Assembly: GCA_965217685.1 (NCBI GenBank)
Contig: CBDCIZ010000003.1
Location: forward strand, 2,480,001 to 2,544,000
Origin: Aurantimonas sp965217685
GTDB taxonomy: Bacteria; Pseudomonadota; Alphaproteobacteria; Rhizobiales; Rhizobiaceae
Length of the DNA stretch: 64,000 nt
Direction of reading: 5' to 3'
Shown here: piece by piece, positions 1-9,019 of the stretch
Position numbering within the stretch: position 1 is the first letter of the stretch
Layout of the letters: each line of letters begins with the position of its first letter
Translations under genes and position numbers: made by a program
Notes under the pieces: model-generated
The model's input: the letters and a program-made list of their open reading frames with translations, nothing else
What the model was told of the DNA's origin: nothing
Database searches by the model: none

Positions 1-113
1 TTGGCAACACTTGGCCGAACGGGCGATGGGCGTTGCCCGAAGGCTTCAACCGAAGAACGAGGCGGCGTGCAGCCGGCCGGAGCCGCCCGCCGCATATCCT
101 GGGGAGGATCGAC

Positions 114-1772
114 ATGCAGGGACTGATGCAGCAGTGGCCGCTCTTGTGCTGGAAGGTCATCGACCACGCCGCGACCTATCATCCCGGGCGCGAGGTCGTT
201 TCACGCTCGGTCGAGGGGCCGATCCATCGCACGAACTACAAAGAGGTCCGCACCCGCTCGCTGCAGCTCGCCCACCGGCTGGAGCGCGAAGGATTGACGC
301 TCGGCGACCGGGTGGCGACGCTCGCCTGGAACACCTGGCGTCACCTGGAATGCTGGTACGGCATCACCGGCTGCGGCGGCGTCTACCACACGCTGAACCC
401 GCGCCTCTTTCCCGAGCAGATCGCCTGGATCATGAACGACGCCGAGGACCGCTACCTCTTCGTCGATCTGACCTTCATGCCGATCGTCGAGAAGATCGCG
501 CCGCTCGTGAAGAGCCTGGAAAAGATCGTCGTGCTCACCGACGCCGCACATATGCCCGAGACGAAGCTGACGAACGTCGTCGCCTACGAGGACTTCATCG
601 CCGAAGCGGACGCCGACTTCGCCTGGAAGGAGTTCGACGAGAACACCGCCGCCGGCATGTGCTACACCTCGGGCACGACGGGCAACCCGAAGGGCGTCCT
701 TTATTCCCACCGCTCCAACATCCTGCATTCGATGGTCGCCCAGCAGCCCGACGCCATGGGCCTTTCGGCCCGCGACCGGGTGCTGCCGGTCGTGCCGCTG
801 TTCCACGCCAATGGCTGGGGGCTCGCCTTCACCTGCCCGATGGCCGGCGCGGCGATGATCATGCCGGGGCCGAAGATGGACGGCGCCTCGGTCTACGAGA
901 TGCTGACCACCGAGAAGGTGACGATAAGCGCCGCGGTGCCGACCGTCTGGCTGATGCTGCTGCAACACCTCGAAAAGGAGGGCGGCTCGCTGCCGGATCT
1001 CAACAAGGTCATCATCGGCGGTTCGGCCTGCCCGCGCGTCGTGACCCAGAAGTTCCAGGACGAGTACGGCGTCCAGGTCATCCATGCCTGGGGCATGACC
1101 GAGATGAGCCCGCTCGGCACCCTGTGTACGATCAAGCCCGAGGTCGAACATCTTCAAGGCGACGACCTGCTCGATCTGGAAGAGACGCAAGGCCATCCGC
1201 CCTTCGGGATCGAGATGAGGGTGACCGACGACGCGAATGTCGATCGCCCCTGGGACGGCAAGACCTTCGGCCGCCTGAAGGTGAAGGGCCCGGCGGTCGC
1301 AAGCTCCTATTACAAGGGCGTCGGCTCCGACGTCTTCGAATCCGACGGCTGGTTCGATACGGGCGATGTCGCCCACATGAACGAGTTCGGTTACATGAAG
1401 ATCACCGACCGCTCCAAGGACGTGATCAAGTCGGGCGGCGAGTGGATCTCGACCATCGATCTGGAAAACCTCGCGGTCGGCCATCCCGACGTCGCCGAGG
1501 CCGCGGTGATCGGCATGGCCCATCCCAAATGGGACGAACGGCCGCTGCTGGTGATCGTCAGGAAAGAGGGCAAGCATCCCTCCAAGGCCGACATCCTGGG
1601 CTACATGGACGGCAAGATCGCCAAATGGTGGATGCCGGACGACATCGCCTTCGTCGACGAAATCCCGCACACCGCGACCGGCAAGATCCAGAAGATGGAG
1701 CTGCGCAAGCAATTCGAGGACTACACGCTGCCGACCATTGCCGAGGAAGACAGGCTGACCGTCGCGGGCTGA
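114..1772 (+). CDS. AMP-forming fatty acyl-CoA synthetase (FadD/DmdB-like)
   Basis: ANL-superfamily acyl-CoA ligase of 552 aa, the usual family length. It adenylates a carboxylic acid with ATP and then forms the CoA thioester, in the cytoplasm. Visible motifs are the P-loop-like TSGTTGNPKG (about residues 184-193), the WFDTGD motif (about 413) and the C-terminal TATGKIQK with the adenylation lysine (about 525). The N-terminus (MQGLMQQWPLLCWKVIDHA) resembles the group often annotated as medium/long-chain or 3-(methylthio)propionyl-CoA ligases, so the exact substrate is not assignable. The start at 114 was chosen over an in-frame start at 33 because GGGGAGG lies just upstream at a normal distance. 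It is monocistronic as far as the window shows. Confidence 0.9.
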   Translation: MQGLMQQWPLLCWKVIDHAATYHPGREVVSRSVEGPIHRTNYKEVRTRSLQLAHRLEREGLTLGDRVATLAWNTWRHLECWYGITGCGGVYHTLNPRLFPEQIAWIMNDAEDRYLFVDLTFMPIVEKIAPLVKSLEKIVVLTDAAHMPETKLTNVVAYEDFIAEADADFAWKEFDENTAAGMCYTSGTTGNPKGVLYSHRSNILHSMVAQQPDAMGLSARDRVLPVVPLFHANGWGLAFTCPMAGAAMIMPGPKMDGASVYEMLTTEKVTISAAVPTVWLMLLQHLEKEGGSLPDLNKVIIGGSACPRVVTQKFQDEYGVQVIHAWGMTEMSPLGTLCTIKPEVEHLQGDDLLDLEETQGHPPFGIEMRVTDDANVDRPWDGKTFGRLKVKGPAVASSYYKGVGSDVFESDGWFDTGDVAHMNEFGYMKITDRSKDVIKSGGEWISTIDLENLAVGHPDVAEAAVIGMAHPKWDERPLLVIVRKEGKHPSKADILGYMDGKIAKWWMPDDIAFVDEIPHTATGKIQKMELRKQFEDYTLPTIAEEDRLTVAG

Positions 1773-1961
1773 TGCGGGCCGGTTCGATCTTCGGTTCGGG
1801 CGTTTGCCCGAAAGGCACGACATCGCGCCTGTGGAACGTTCAGGCGAGCGCTTTCTTCAGCATGTCGACCGACGGGCTTGGTGCCCGGCAGCCGTCTGCG
1901 CTAGACTGACGGTCCGCCCTCAATGGCCGACCGTCGGGCGCCCCTGCGCCAAGGTGCTGCG

Positions 1962-2942
1962 ATGAAACCGATTTCCGCCCGCTTGCCGGTCTCCGGCCAC
2001 TACATCCAGAAGCAACTGGCGCTGGCCGGCTTCGCGCGGCGGCTGGCCGGCTTCGCCATCGTCCTGATGGTCGTATCGGTGCTGTTCTACCGGCTTGGCT
2101 CGATCGCACCCCAGGCGCTGATCGGCTTGCTGCTGCTGTCGGGCGGCCTCGGCCTCGTGGCCCTGCTCGTGGCGCTGTGGGGCATGGGGCGCGCCTGGTT
2201 CCAGGGGGTCGCCGGCGGCGGAACGGCGGTCGGCGCCTTCGTCCTGTCGGCCATCGCGCTCTCGCCCTTCGCCTTCGTGGGCTATCTCGCGGCCGACAAT
2301 CCGCCGGTCAACACCGCCGTCACCCAGCGACTGGCCCCGGACGACGTCGCCGCGGTGATCGACGCCAACGCTTCGGCGGGAAACCCGGTCGGGAGGCGGG
2401 CGGACGCACCGCCGGCCCGAACGGACGCCACCGCCGAAAGCGTCCTGGCGAGCCAGCCGAGCATCGTTCCCGGCCGCCGCTATCTCGCCGAGGCTCCGCG
2501 CGTCTATCGCGCCGCACGAGACGTGCTCGAAGACAATCTGGGCTGGACGGTCGGCGACGTCGTCGCCCGCGAGCCGAACACCGCCGAGGGCGAGGCCGAT
2601 TCGCAACCGTTGCTGGACAGCCTTGGCATCAGCGGAGCGGGCGGCATCCCCATCCCGACGTCACGCGACGCGATCGAGACGACGCAGGCGCCAGATCCCG
2701 ACCCGGTGCCGGAAAGCGACCAGTATCGCCTGAACGTCGTGGCCCGCGACATGATCTTCGCCTTGCCGAGCGACATGGTCGTTCGGATCGCCGAGGATGG
2801 TGACGAGACCTTCGTCGACGTCGAGTCGACGTCGCGCAATACCGGCATCGATCTTGGGCAGAACCGGCGCTTCATCGAACGCTTCCTGACCGACCTCGAT
2901 GCCGCGATGTCGGGTCTGGAAACGCTCGACACCGGCGGCTGA
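1962..2942 (+). CDS. DUF1499 membrane protein
   Basis: About 326 aa with two or three hydrophobic N-terminal segments (roughly residues 20-110), then a soluble C-terminal half that looks like a DUF1499 domain (VYRAARDVLEDNLGW... FVDVESTSRNTGIDLGQNRRFIERFL). Biochemical function is unknown for the family. The start at 1962 (MKPISARLP) has AAGG upstream; an in-frame ATG at 1923 would add 13 residues and cannot be excluded. It is convergent with the MBL-fold gene that follows. Confidence 0.7.
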   Translation: MKPISARLPVSGHYIQKQLALAGFARRLAGFAIVLMVVSVLFYRLGSIAPQALIGLLLLSGGLGLVALLVALWGMGRAWFQGVAGGGTAVGAFVLSAIALSPFAFVGYLAADNPPVNTAVTQRLAPDDVAAVIDANASAGNPVGRRADAPPARTDATAESVLASQPSIVPGRRYLAEAPRVYRAARDVLEDNLGWTVGDVVAREPNTAEGEADSQPLLDSLGISGAGGIPIPTSRDAIETTQAPDPDPVPESDQYRLNVVARDMIFALPSDMVVRIAEDGDETFVDVESTSRNTGIDLGQNRRFIERFLTDLDAAMSGLETLDTGG

Positions 2943-3033
2943 GGCTGCCGGCCGGCGGAGAACTTTCGGATCGAGGCGTTTTTCGCCCCGCGACAACGAG
3001 ATCGCGTGCGGCCAGCGGCCGTCCTTCGGCGCC

Positions 3034-3957
3034 TCAGGCCAGGGCGTATCGCGCCGCAACAGTCGGCGGCCCATCCGCGGTGACGATCCCGCGCTCGACG
3101 AGATCTTCCAGATGCGCCAGAACCGAAAGGCCGGCCGCGCCATGCAGCTTGCGGTTGGTGTTGCGGTAGACCTTTGCGACGATGTCGGCGATGGTGTCCT
3201 CGCCGCTTGCCAGCCGCTCGACGATCGCACGCTCGCGCATGCGCCGATGGGCGATGAGCGCGCGCACGAAAGCTCTGGGCTTCGCCACCGGTCCGCCGTG
3301 GCCCGGCAAGTAAAGCCGGTCGTCGCGCGCGAGCATCCTGTCGAGCGAGGCCATGTAGTCGCGCATCGCCCCGTCCGGCGGCGCAACGATGCTCGTCGAC
3401 CAGGCCATCACGTGATCGCCGGACAGAACGAGCCCGTCATTGCCGAGCTCGAAGGCGAGGTGATTGACGCAGTGACCCGGCGTTGCGATCGCCGTCACGT
3501 CGATCCCGCCGAGCCGCATGGTCTCGCCATCCGCGATCCGTCGATCGAGGACGAGTTCGACATCGCCGCTCGCGTCGAGCCGGATGTTTTCGCCCGGAAA
3601 GGCCGGCCGCGCCGCCCGGTGCGGACCCTCGCCGAGAATCGGCGCGCCGCTGATCTCGGCCAGACGTCGCACCAGGCCGGTGTGGTCGCGGTGGGTGTGG
3701 GTGAGCAGGATCGCCTCGACCGGCCGCCCGTCCACCGCGCCACGAATGGCCGCCAGATGTTCGTCCAGATCGGGCCCCGGGTCGACGACGAAACAGCTTT
3801 TCGTGCCGATCACATAGGCGTTGGTGCCGTAAAAGGTGAAGGCGCTCGGATTGCGGCCGGTGACCCTGAAAACGTTCGGGGCGACCGGCACGGCGGTCCC
3901 GTAGTCGGGATCGAACGCCTTGTCGAAGGGGGCCGCCGTTGCACTGCTTTCGCCCAT
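3034..3957 (-). CDS. MBL-fold metallohydrolase (LACTB2-like)
   Basis: 307-aa metallo-beta-lactamase-fold hydrolase. The zinc-binding THTHRDH sits at residues 86-92, followed by the later metal ligands in TPGHCVNH and SGDHVM and a C-terminal LPGHGG. A C-terminal helical/winged extension (IVAKVYRNTNRKLHGAAGLSVLAHLEDLVERGIV) is typical of the LACTB2 / glyoxalase-II-like branch. Substrate is unknown. The start at 3957 has AGGAG immediately upstream. The gene sits near the phosphonate locus, but its sequence is not that of the phosphodiesterase PhnP, so a phosphonate role is not inferred. Confidence 0.85.
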   Translation of the reverse strand: MGESSATAAPFDKAFDPDYGTAVPVAPNVFRVTGRNPSAFTFYGTNAYVIGTKSCFVVDPGPDLDEHLAAIRGAVDGRPVEAILLTHTHRDHTGLVRRLAEISGAPILGEGPHRAARPAFPGENIRLDASGDVELVLDRRIADGETMRLGGIDVTAIATPGHCVNHLAFELGNDGLVLSGDHVMAWSTSIVAPPDGAMRDYMASLDRMLARDDRLYLPGHGGPVAKPRAFVRALIAHRRMRERAIVERLASGEDTIADIVAKVYRNTNRKLHGAAGLSVLAHLEDLVERGIVTADGPPTVAARYALA

Positions 3958-4381
3958 TTCGTGGATCTCCTGACTCAGCCCCTGGCGGTCTCGGCCTGGG
4001 CCTTGCGATGTCTTTCCGGACTTCGCCGTTTGGGAACCCTTCGCCTTCGACGGTCCGGCACGCTTGTGCTCGGACACGGTCGTGCCGGGGTCCCGACGTC
4101 CATCTCGCCGTCGAGGCCGTCCGGCACGTCGAAATGCGTGCCCATCGCGACGGTCCGATGGGCCTCGGCGCGGCCGGTCTCCTTGTCGTGGGCGACCAAT
4201 TTGTCGAGCACGATCAATAGCCAACGCGCGGTCCTTGCAAAACCCGCCGTCCCTCGCCTGTGTATGCGATCTTTTTCACGCAGACGAAATCGGGCGACAC
4301 GGCCGGATGGCAAGCGCGGCGCCTTGCGCGAAGCAGAGCCTTCGGCCAATCCGTCGGGCGCGCTTTGCCGCCAGACCATCG

Positions 4382-4410
4382 TTGCACCGCGCGGACGCAC
4401 TCGTTATAGC
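4382..4410 (+). promoter_or_regulatory. Candidate sigma-70 promoter for tRNA-Gln
   Basis: TTGCAC (4382-4387), a 17-bp spacer, then TATAGC (4405-4410), pointing at the tRNA about 120 bp downstream. Good element match and ideal spacing; no experimental support. Confidence 0.4.
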
Positions 4411-4539
4411 AGTCCCGCGGTCAGGCTTGGGTGGGCGTGGAGCGCCGGGAGATTCCCGAACGCTCCGGTGTCGGGCCGCAAGTCGCGAGACGGCAACCCG
4501 CATGTCTTCGACATGCCGCCGTTCACCGCGCAAACGGAT

Positions 4540-4614
4540 TGGGGCGTCGCCAAGTGGTAAGGCAGCGGCTTTTGATGCCGCCATTCGCAGGTTCGAACCC
4601 TGCCGCCCCAGCCA
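4540..4614 (+). tRNA. tRNA-Gln (anticodon TTG)
   Basis: 75-nt cloverleaf with encoded CCA. The acceptor stem TGGGGCG pairs with CGCCCCA, the D arm is GCC/GGC, and the anticodon stem GCGGC/GCCGC encloses the loop TTTTGAT with TTG at 4572-4574. The T arm GCAGG/CCTGC carries TTCGAAC. It reads CAA codons. It lies between the MBL-fold gene and phnN; no integrase or att duplication is visible beside it. Confidence 0.95.
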
Positions 4615-4695
4615 ATCGTTGCTTTATCGACAGAATCGGTGACTTGCGATTTTCGTGCCGCAGCCGGGTGCAGCAGTCGGGCGGAGCGTTCCGGC

Positions 4696-5313
4696 TTACG
4701 GCCGCCGGGCTGCCGCGGCGACGATGGCTTGCAGCATGGCCGCGCCCGCTTCGGGACGAGTGTCGTTGACGATCCGGTGGAGCGCCTCGGCGTGCTCCGG
4801 TGCGGTCAGTTCGACTTGGCGCGCCAGCCGCGCCTCGATGGCGGCGGGCGTTTCGCGGCCGCGCGCGGCAAGGCGCCGGACGAGCAGGGCATGGGGCGCG
4901 GTGATCTCGACGACGGCCAGCCGGGCGAAGCGTTCGGCGGCGGTCTTGAGGACACGGCGCGACACGTTGGCGACGACCGTGCGTCCGGCGGCGAGATCGT
5001 CGTTCAGCGCCGCGGGCAGGCCGTAGCCGAGATCGTGGGCCCGCCAGGAGAGGCAGAAATGGCCGGCGCGCTCGGCCGCGTCGAACGCCTCCGGCGCCAT
5101 CTCGTCATGGTCCTCGACCGCCGCATGGGCGCAGCGGGTGACGATGCGGCGGGCAAAGCGGATCGTCGGATCGCCGTGCATCCGAGCGGCGACAAGCTGC
5201 AGCAGCGTGTCCTTGCCGGCGCCGCTCGGGCCGACCACGGCGACGAAGCAGCCGGGCCGCGCCGGTCGAGGGGCGGTCTCGTCTGACGCGGGAATGCGCA
5301 GATGAGGGCTCAT
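4696..5313 (-). CDS. phnN: Ribose 1,5-bisphosphokinase PhnN
   Basis: 205-aa P-loop kinase that phosphorylates ribose 1,5-bisphosphate to PRPP, feeding C-P lyase products into nucleotide metabolism. The Walker A GPSGAGKDT lies near the N-terminus, followed by the guanylate-kinase-like VTRCAHAAVEDHDEM and FCLSWRAHDLGYGLP segments typical of PhnN. The start at 5313 is preceded by AAAGGAA. It is the last gene of the phn operon. Unusually, the same reading frame is open upstream all the way to the phnM stop codon, 66 codons from a possible GTG at 5337. Confidence 0.92.
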   Translation of the reverse strand: MSPHLRIPASDETAPRPARPGCFVAVVGPSGAGKDTLLQLVAARMHGDPTIRFARRIVTRCAHAAVEDHDEMAPEAFDAAERAGHFCLSWRAHDLGYGLPAALNDDLAAGRTVVANVSRRVLKTAAERFARLAVVEITAPHALLVRRLAARGRETPAAIEARLARQVELTAPEHAEALHRIVNDTRPEAGAAMLQAIVAAAARRP

Positions 5314-5447
5314 CGCGTATTCCTTTCGCTTAAACACCGCGCGGGCTGAACAGGATGCGGATCGGTCTGCCGCCCCGCATCCTGGTCCAACGCGACGGCC
5401 TTTCGGGACGCCGGCGTGCTGGCGGGCGCAGCGCCCCTGGCCCGGAT

Positions 5448-5519
5448 CTTGCCCCGGCGCCTGGCCCGGCGCCAGACCAGGGGCTTGCCCCGGTGTTTGA
5501 CCCGGCGCCTGGAACCAGC
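5448..5519 (-). repeat. Imperfect 36-bp tandem repeat encoding PGQ-like units
   Basis: Two imperfect 36-bp units (5448 and 5484 onward) lie between phnM and phnN. Read on the minus strand in the frame shared by phnM and phnN they give (A/T)PGQ-type units: APGQTPGQAPGL, then APGQAPGQDPGQ. There is no start codon inside the repeat. It could be a relic linker or simply GC-rich low-complexity spacer. Confidence 0.6.
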
Positions 5520-5535
5520 GCCGCCGGACGCGGGA

Positions 5536-6717
5536 TCAGGCGACACGGCGACCCTCGCGCCAGACCGAGCGCACGATGGGCGGCTCGCCCCGATCGGCGC
5601 GGATGCGCACGAGATCGGCGCGCAGCCCCGGCGCGATGCGACCGCGATCGGTCAGCCCCACGGCACCGGCCGGATTGGCGGTCACGAGGCGGATCGCCGC
5701 CGGCAGGCCGTCCGTCCCGCTCTCGGCGAGCAGGAACGCCGCCTGCACCATCGAGAACGGCACATAGTCCGACGACAGGATGTCGAGGAGCCCGGCGTCG
5801 AGCAGGCTTTTCGCCGAGACATTGCCCGAATGCGAGCCGCCGCGCACGACGTTCGGCGCGCCCATCAGGACATGCAGGCCCGCCGCGCGCGAGGCTTTCG
5901 CGGCCTCCAGCGTCGTCGGGAATTCGGCGAGCGCCGTGCCGAGCCCCACAGCCTCGTCCACATGGGCCAGGGTCGCGTCGTCATGGGAGGCGACGGCGAT
6001 GGCGCGGCTTGCGCAGACCGCCGCGATCGCCTTGCGGCTGGCATCGGCGTATTTCGCCGATTGCGCCAGGCGCTTCCTGCTGAAGGCGGCGAACGCCTCT
6101 TCCGAAAGCCCGAGCTTCTTCTGGTAGTAGAGCCGGTAGGCGTCGAGATCGACGAACTGCCGCTGGCCCGGCGCATGGTCCATCAGCGAGACGAGCTTCA
6201 GGCGCGGGTTCTCGGCGATCATCTCGAAGCCGTCGACGACGTCGCCGGCCGAGACCTCGCATCTCAGGTGAATGAAATGATCGGCGCGAAGCCGGTCTTC
6301 GAGCATCGCGCGATCGATCGCCTGGCCCATCTCGGCCATGTCGTTCGCCGTCAGCGTCGCGTTCTCGTCGGTGCCGACGCGCAGGGCGTCGAAGACCGTG
6401 GTGATGCCGGAGGCGGCGATCTGCGCGTCATGGGCCTGGATCGCCGCCAGCTTGTTCCAGAACACCTTTGGGCGCGGGATGTAATGGCCCTCGATGTGAT
6501 CGGTGTGGAGCTCGACGAGGCCGGGGATCAGCGTGTCGCCGGCCCAATCCTCGACCCGTCCCGCATCAAACGGCGCCGGGCCTTCGCCCACCGCTTCGAT
6601 GCGGCCGTCCGCGACGGTCACATGGCCGTCGATCACCGCCGTCTCGGTGACGATGCGGGCGTTGGCGAAGACGACGGGTTCGGTCAGGGGCGCTTCAGTC
6701 ATGGGCGCTTCGGTCAT
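5536..6717 (-). CDS. phnM: RPnTP diphosphatase PhnM
   Basis: 393-aa amidohydrolase-superfamily enzyme that hydrolyses alpha-D-ribose 1-alkylphosphonate 5-triphosphate to the 5-phosphate and pyrophosphate before C-P bond cleavage. Visible are the metal motif LVELHTDHIEGHY, the LVSLMDHAPGQRQF segment characteristic of PhnM, IAVASHDDAT, and the C-terminal RGRIAPGLRADLV. The start is ambiguous: the N-terminus carries a tandem 15-bp repeat (MTEAP-MTEAP), giving ATGs at 6717 and 6702 with no strong SD for either. Same strand and operon as phnE and phnN. Confidence 0.92.
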   Translation of the reverse strand: MTEAPMTEAPLTEPVVFANARIVTETAVIDGHVTVADGRIEAVGEGPAPFDAGRVEDWAGDTLIPGLVELHTDHIEGHYIPRPKVFWNKLAAIQAHDAQIAASGITTVFDALRVGTDENATLTANDMAEMGQAIDRAMLEDRLRADHFIHLRCEVSAGDVVDGFEMIAENPRLKLVSLMDHAPGQRQFVDLDAYRLYYQKKLGLSEEAFAAFSRKRLAQSAKYADASRKAIAAVCASRAIAVASHDDATLAHVDEAVGLGTALAEFPTTLEAAKASRAAGLHVLMGAPNVVRGGSHSGNVSAKSLLDAGLLDILSSDYVPFSMVQAAFLLAESGTDGLPAAIRLVTANPAGAVGLTDRGRIAPGLRADLVRIRADRGEPPIVRSVWREGRRVA

Positions 6718-6884
6718 GGGCAGAGGGATCCGGGCTTGAGCGAGAGAACGGTCAGCGAACCGCAAAAGGATGCAGGGAATGGACCTGGAAGGGCGCACCA
6801 GCCGCCGGCTCGACAAACAGTGCAAGCGTGTCGATCGTGGGGCGGTGCAACCGAACGGCAGAAGCGTCAGCGCGCTTCACGGCT

Positions 6885-7739
6885 TCAAGTGACGAAGCGG
6901 CGGAGGAATTGCGAGACGACGTCGGTGATCATCACCGTCGCGACGACGATCAGGAGGATGGCCGCCGATTCGGGATAATAAAAGCCGCGGATCGACTCGA
7001 ACAGCACCTGGCCGATGCCGCCGGCACCGATAACGCCGAGCACCGTCGCCGATCGGATGTTGGTTTCCAGCCGGTAGAGCGCATAGGAAATCCAGAGCGG
7101 TAGCACCTGCGGAATAACGCCGTAGATCACCTCCTGCAGCTTTGAGGCTCCGGTGGCGCGGATGCCCTCGACGGGGCGCGGGTCGATCGCTTCGACCGCT
7201 TCGGAGAACAGCTTGGCGAGGACGCCGGTGGTGTGGATGAACAGCGCCATCACCCCCGCGAACGGCCCGAGGCCGACGGCGACAACGAAGAGAACGGCCC
7301 AGACGATCTCGTGGATCGCCCGAAAGAAATCCATCAGCCGCCGGCTCGGCTGCAAAATGTACCACGGCACCATGTTGTGAGCCGACAGAATACCGAACGG
7401 GATCGCAAGCAGCACCGAAAGGAAGGTGCCCCAGACGGCGATGTTCACTGTGACAAGCATTTCCGAGATGTAATAGCGCCACTGCGAGAAGTCGGGATGG
7501 GAAAACCCGGCGGCGTATTGGGCCATGTTGCCGGCGTCGGAGAAGAGGTAGGTCCAGCGGCCCATTTCTGCCGGCCCCCAACTCCATAGAAGCGCGGCGG
7601 CGAGCACCGACCAGATGACGACGTTCCAGACGGTGCGCGACCAATCGCGGCCAAGATTGGCCGCGACGCGGGTTTCGGCGGCGGTCTTGGCGCTTGTCGC
7701 CGGGTCCGAAGGAGAGCCGGTGTGGGTCAGGTCGGTCAT
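6885..7739 (-). CDS. phnE: Phosphonate ABC transporter permease PhnE
   Basis: 284-aa inner-membrane permease with about six hydrophobic segments (starting at VWNVVIWSVLAAALLW) and the permease EAA-type loop near EAVEAIDPRPVEGIRATGASKLQEVIYGVIPQ. It partners PhnC (ATPase) and PhnD (binding protein). The start at 7739 (MTDLTHTG) follows AGGA; a start at 7751 would add four residues. Only one phnE copy is present here, whereas many Rhizobiales phnCDE operons carry two. Confidence 0.92.
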   Translation of the reverse strand: MTDLTHTGSPSDPATSAKTAAETRVAANLGRDWSRTVWNVVIWSVLAAALLWSWGPAEMGRWTYLFSDAGNMAQYAAGFSHPDFSQWRYYISEMLVTVNIAVWGTFLSVLLAIPFGILSAHNMVPWYILQPSRRLMDFFRAIHEIVWAVLFVVAVGLGPFAGVMALFIHTTGVLAKLFSEAVEAIDPRPVEGIRATGASKLQEVIYGVIPQVLPLWISYALYRLETNIRSATVLGVIGAGGIGQVLFESIRGFYYPESAAILLIVVATVMITDVVSQFLRRFVT

Positions 7740-7826
7740 GTGCGGGGGCATCCTGGCGGACAATCGGTTCGCCCGACCGTTGCGTGACGCTCCGGTCGGG
7801 CTGGTCTTGCGATCCGAAGAGGCGAT

Positions 7827-7859
7827 CCCGGCCGCCGTCATGGCTCATGTGCGGCCGGG
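7827..7859 (-). promoter_or_regulatory. Intercistronic stem-loop after phnD
   Basis: CCCGGCCG (7827-7834) and CGGCCGGG (7852-7859) are exact complements separated by 17 nt, starting 11 nt past the phnD stop. There is no U-tract, so an mRNA-stabilising or attenuating hairpin that favours phnD over phnE expression is more likely than a full terminator. Confidence 0.45.
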
Positions 7860-7870
7860 TAACGTTTCGA

Positions 7871-8878
7871 TCAGCTCTGGCCGTTCGCTGCGATCTTCTT
7901 CTCGTAGCCGGCCTTCTCGGCGGTCAGCTTGTCGATTTTGGTCTTCTTGTCGTCCGCCGACAGGGTGTCGTCGTTCTCGGTCTGGGCGATCGACTTCGAC
8001 AGCTCCATCACGCGGATCGGCAGCAGCTGGTCGTTGTCGGACTTTCTGAACGGCGCCCAATCGAGGCCGGCGAGGACCTCCTTCTGCTTGGCCGCATCGC
8101 CCGCCGACTTGTCCGTGCCGTAGTTCAGAACGAAGTCGGCGATCTTCTCGGCCGTCGCGTCCGGCAGCTTGTTGGAGATGACCAACGGGTCGGAGGGGAT
8201 CAGCGGCGACTTCCAGATGATCTTGATCTTCTTGAAGGCGTCGGGATTGTTCCTCTCGATCAGCGCCATGTTCTCGGTGTTGTTCGCCGCGGCGTCGACC
8301 TGGCCGTTGGCGACGGCCATGGCGTTGGTCTCGTGATTGGCGTTGGTGACGTTCTGGAAGCACTTCTTCGGGTCGACCCCATTGGCGGCGAAGACGAAGG
8401 TCATCGGCACGAGGTAGCCGGAGGTGGAATTCGGATCGCCGAGGCCGAAGTTGAGCGACTGGTCGCATTTCAGAAGGTCGTCGACGCTGGTGAGCTTGGA
8501 GTCCTTGGGCGCCAGGATCAGCGACCAATAGCCGGGGTTGCCCGAGGCATCGACGGTCTGGGCGAAGATGCGGGCGTCGGCGCGATCGACGGCTTCCATC
8601 GCCGACTTGTTGCCGAACCAGGCGACCTGCACCTTGCCGAAGCGCATGCCCTCGATAACGCCGGCATAGTCGGTGGCGAAGAACGGCCGCACCTTGAGGC
8701 CGGTCTCCTTCTCCATGTCGGCCAGGAAGGGCTCCCATTTCGGCCGCAGGTTCTGCTGGCTCTCGGTGGAGATGATGCCGAAGTCGATCTCGGTCGGGGC
8801 CGCATCCTGGGCGAGCGCCGTGCCGGTCAGGCCGAGGGCCAGCGTCGCGGCGGTGAAGGTCCTGGTGAAGAAGGTCAT
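7871..8878 (-). CDS. phnD: Phosphonate-binding periplasmic protein PhnD
   Basis: 335-aa substrate-binding protein with a Sec signal peptide (MTFFTRTFTAATLALGLTGTALAQ). PhnD-family features follow: IDFGIISTESQQNLRPKWEPFLADME, FFATDYAGVIEGMRFGKVQVAWFGNKSA, and FGLGDPNSTSGYLVP. It captures phosphonates in the periplasm for PhnCE. The start at 8878 was chosen because AAGGA lies 7 nt upstream; the ATG at 8882-8884 would sit directly on that SD. A hairpin follows the stop codon. Confidence 0.93.
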   Translation of the reverse strand: MTFFTRTFTAATLALGLTGTALAQDAAPTEIDFGIISTESQQNLRPKWEPFLADMEKETGLKVRPFFATDYAGVIEGMRFGKVQVAWFGNKSAMEAVDRADARIFAQTVDASGNPGYWSLILAPKDSKLTSVDDLLKCDQSLNFGLGDPNSTSGYLVPMTFVFAANGVDPKKCFQNVTNANHETNAMAVANGQVDAAANNTENMALIERNNPDAFKKIKIIWKSPLIPSDPLVISNKLPDATAEKIADFVLNYGTDKSAGDAAKQKEVLAGLDWAPFRKSDNDQLLPIRVMELSKSIAQTENDDTLSADDKKTKIDKLTAEKAGYEKKIAANGQS

Positions 8879-8923
8879 GGACATGTCCTTGTTGAAGAAA
8901 GGGTGGCTGGCGTGTCGCAACGC

Positions 8924-8937
8924 CGTCCGGCCGGACG
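8924..8937. repeat. 14-bp palindrome between phnC and phnD
   Basis: CGTCCGGCCGGACG is a perfect palindrome in the 141-bp phnC-phnD gap, followed by further GC-rich, partly symmetric sequence. It may form an mRNA hairpin; its role is unknown. Confidence 0.4.
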
Positions 8938-9019
8938 TTGCCGGTCCGGTCGGGACGTTGAAGCGAGAAGGGTTCGGCAGGGAACTCGGCGCCCCCTGCG
9001 CGACGGGCGGGCGTCCGGT

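Noticed and set aside
201..1823. Long minus-strand open frame (540 codons) opposite the acyl-CoA synthetase
   Set aside because: It is the antisense shadow of a clearly recognisable gene in GC-rich DNA; the translated product has no recognisable domain and is rich in Arg/His/Asp.
3034..3957. Assignment of the MBL-fold protein as PhnP
   Set aside because: PhnP has a distinct sequence and is usually shorter; the LACTB2-like C-terminal extension and the position beyond the tRNA argue against it.
4540..4696. tRNA-Gln as an integration site for the phosphonate locus
   Set aside because: No integrase gene and no duplicated tRNA 3' end were seen in the window.
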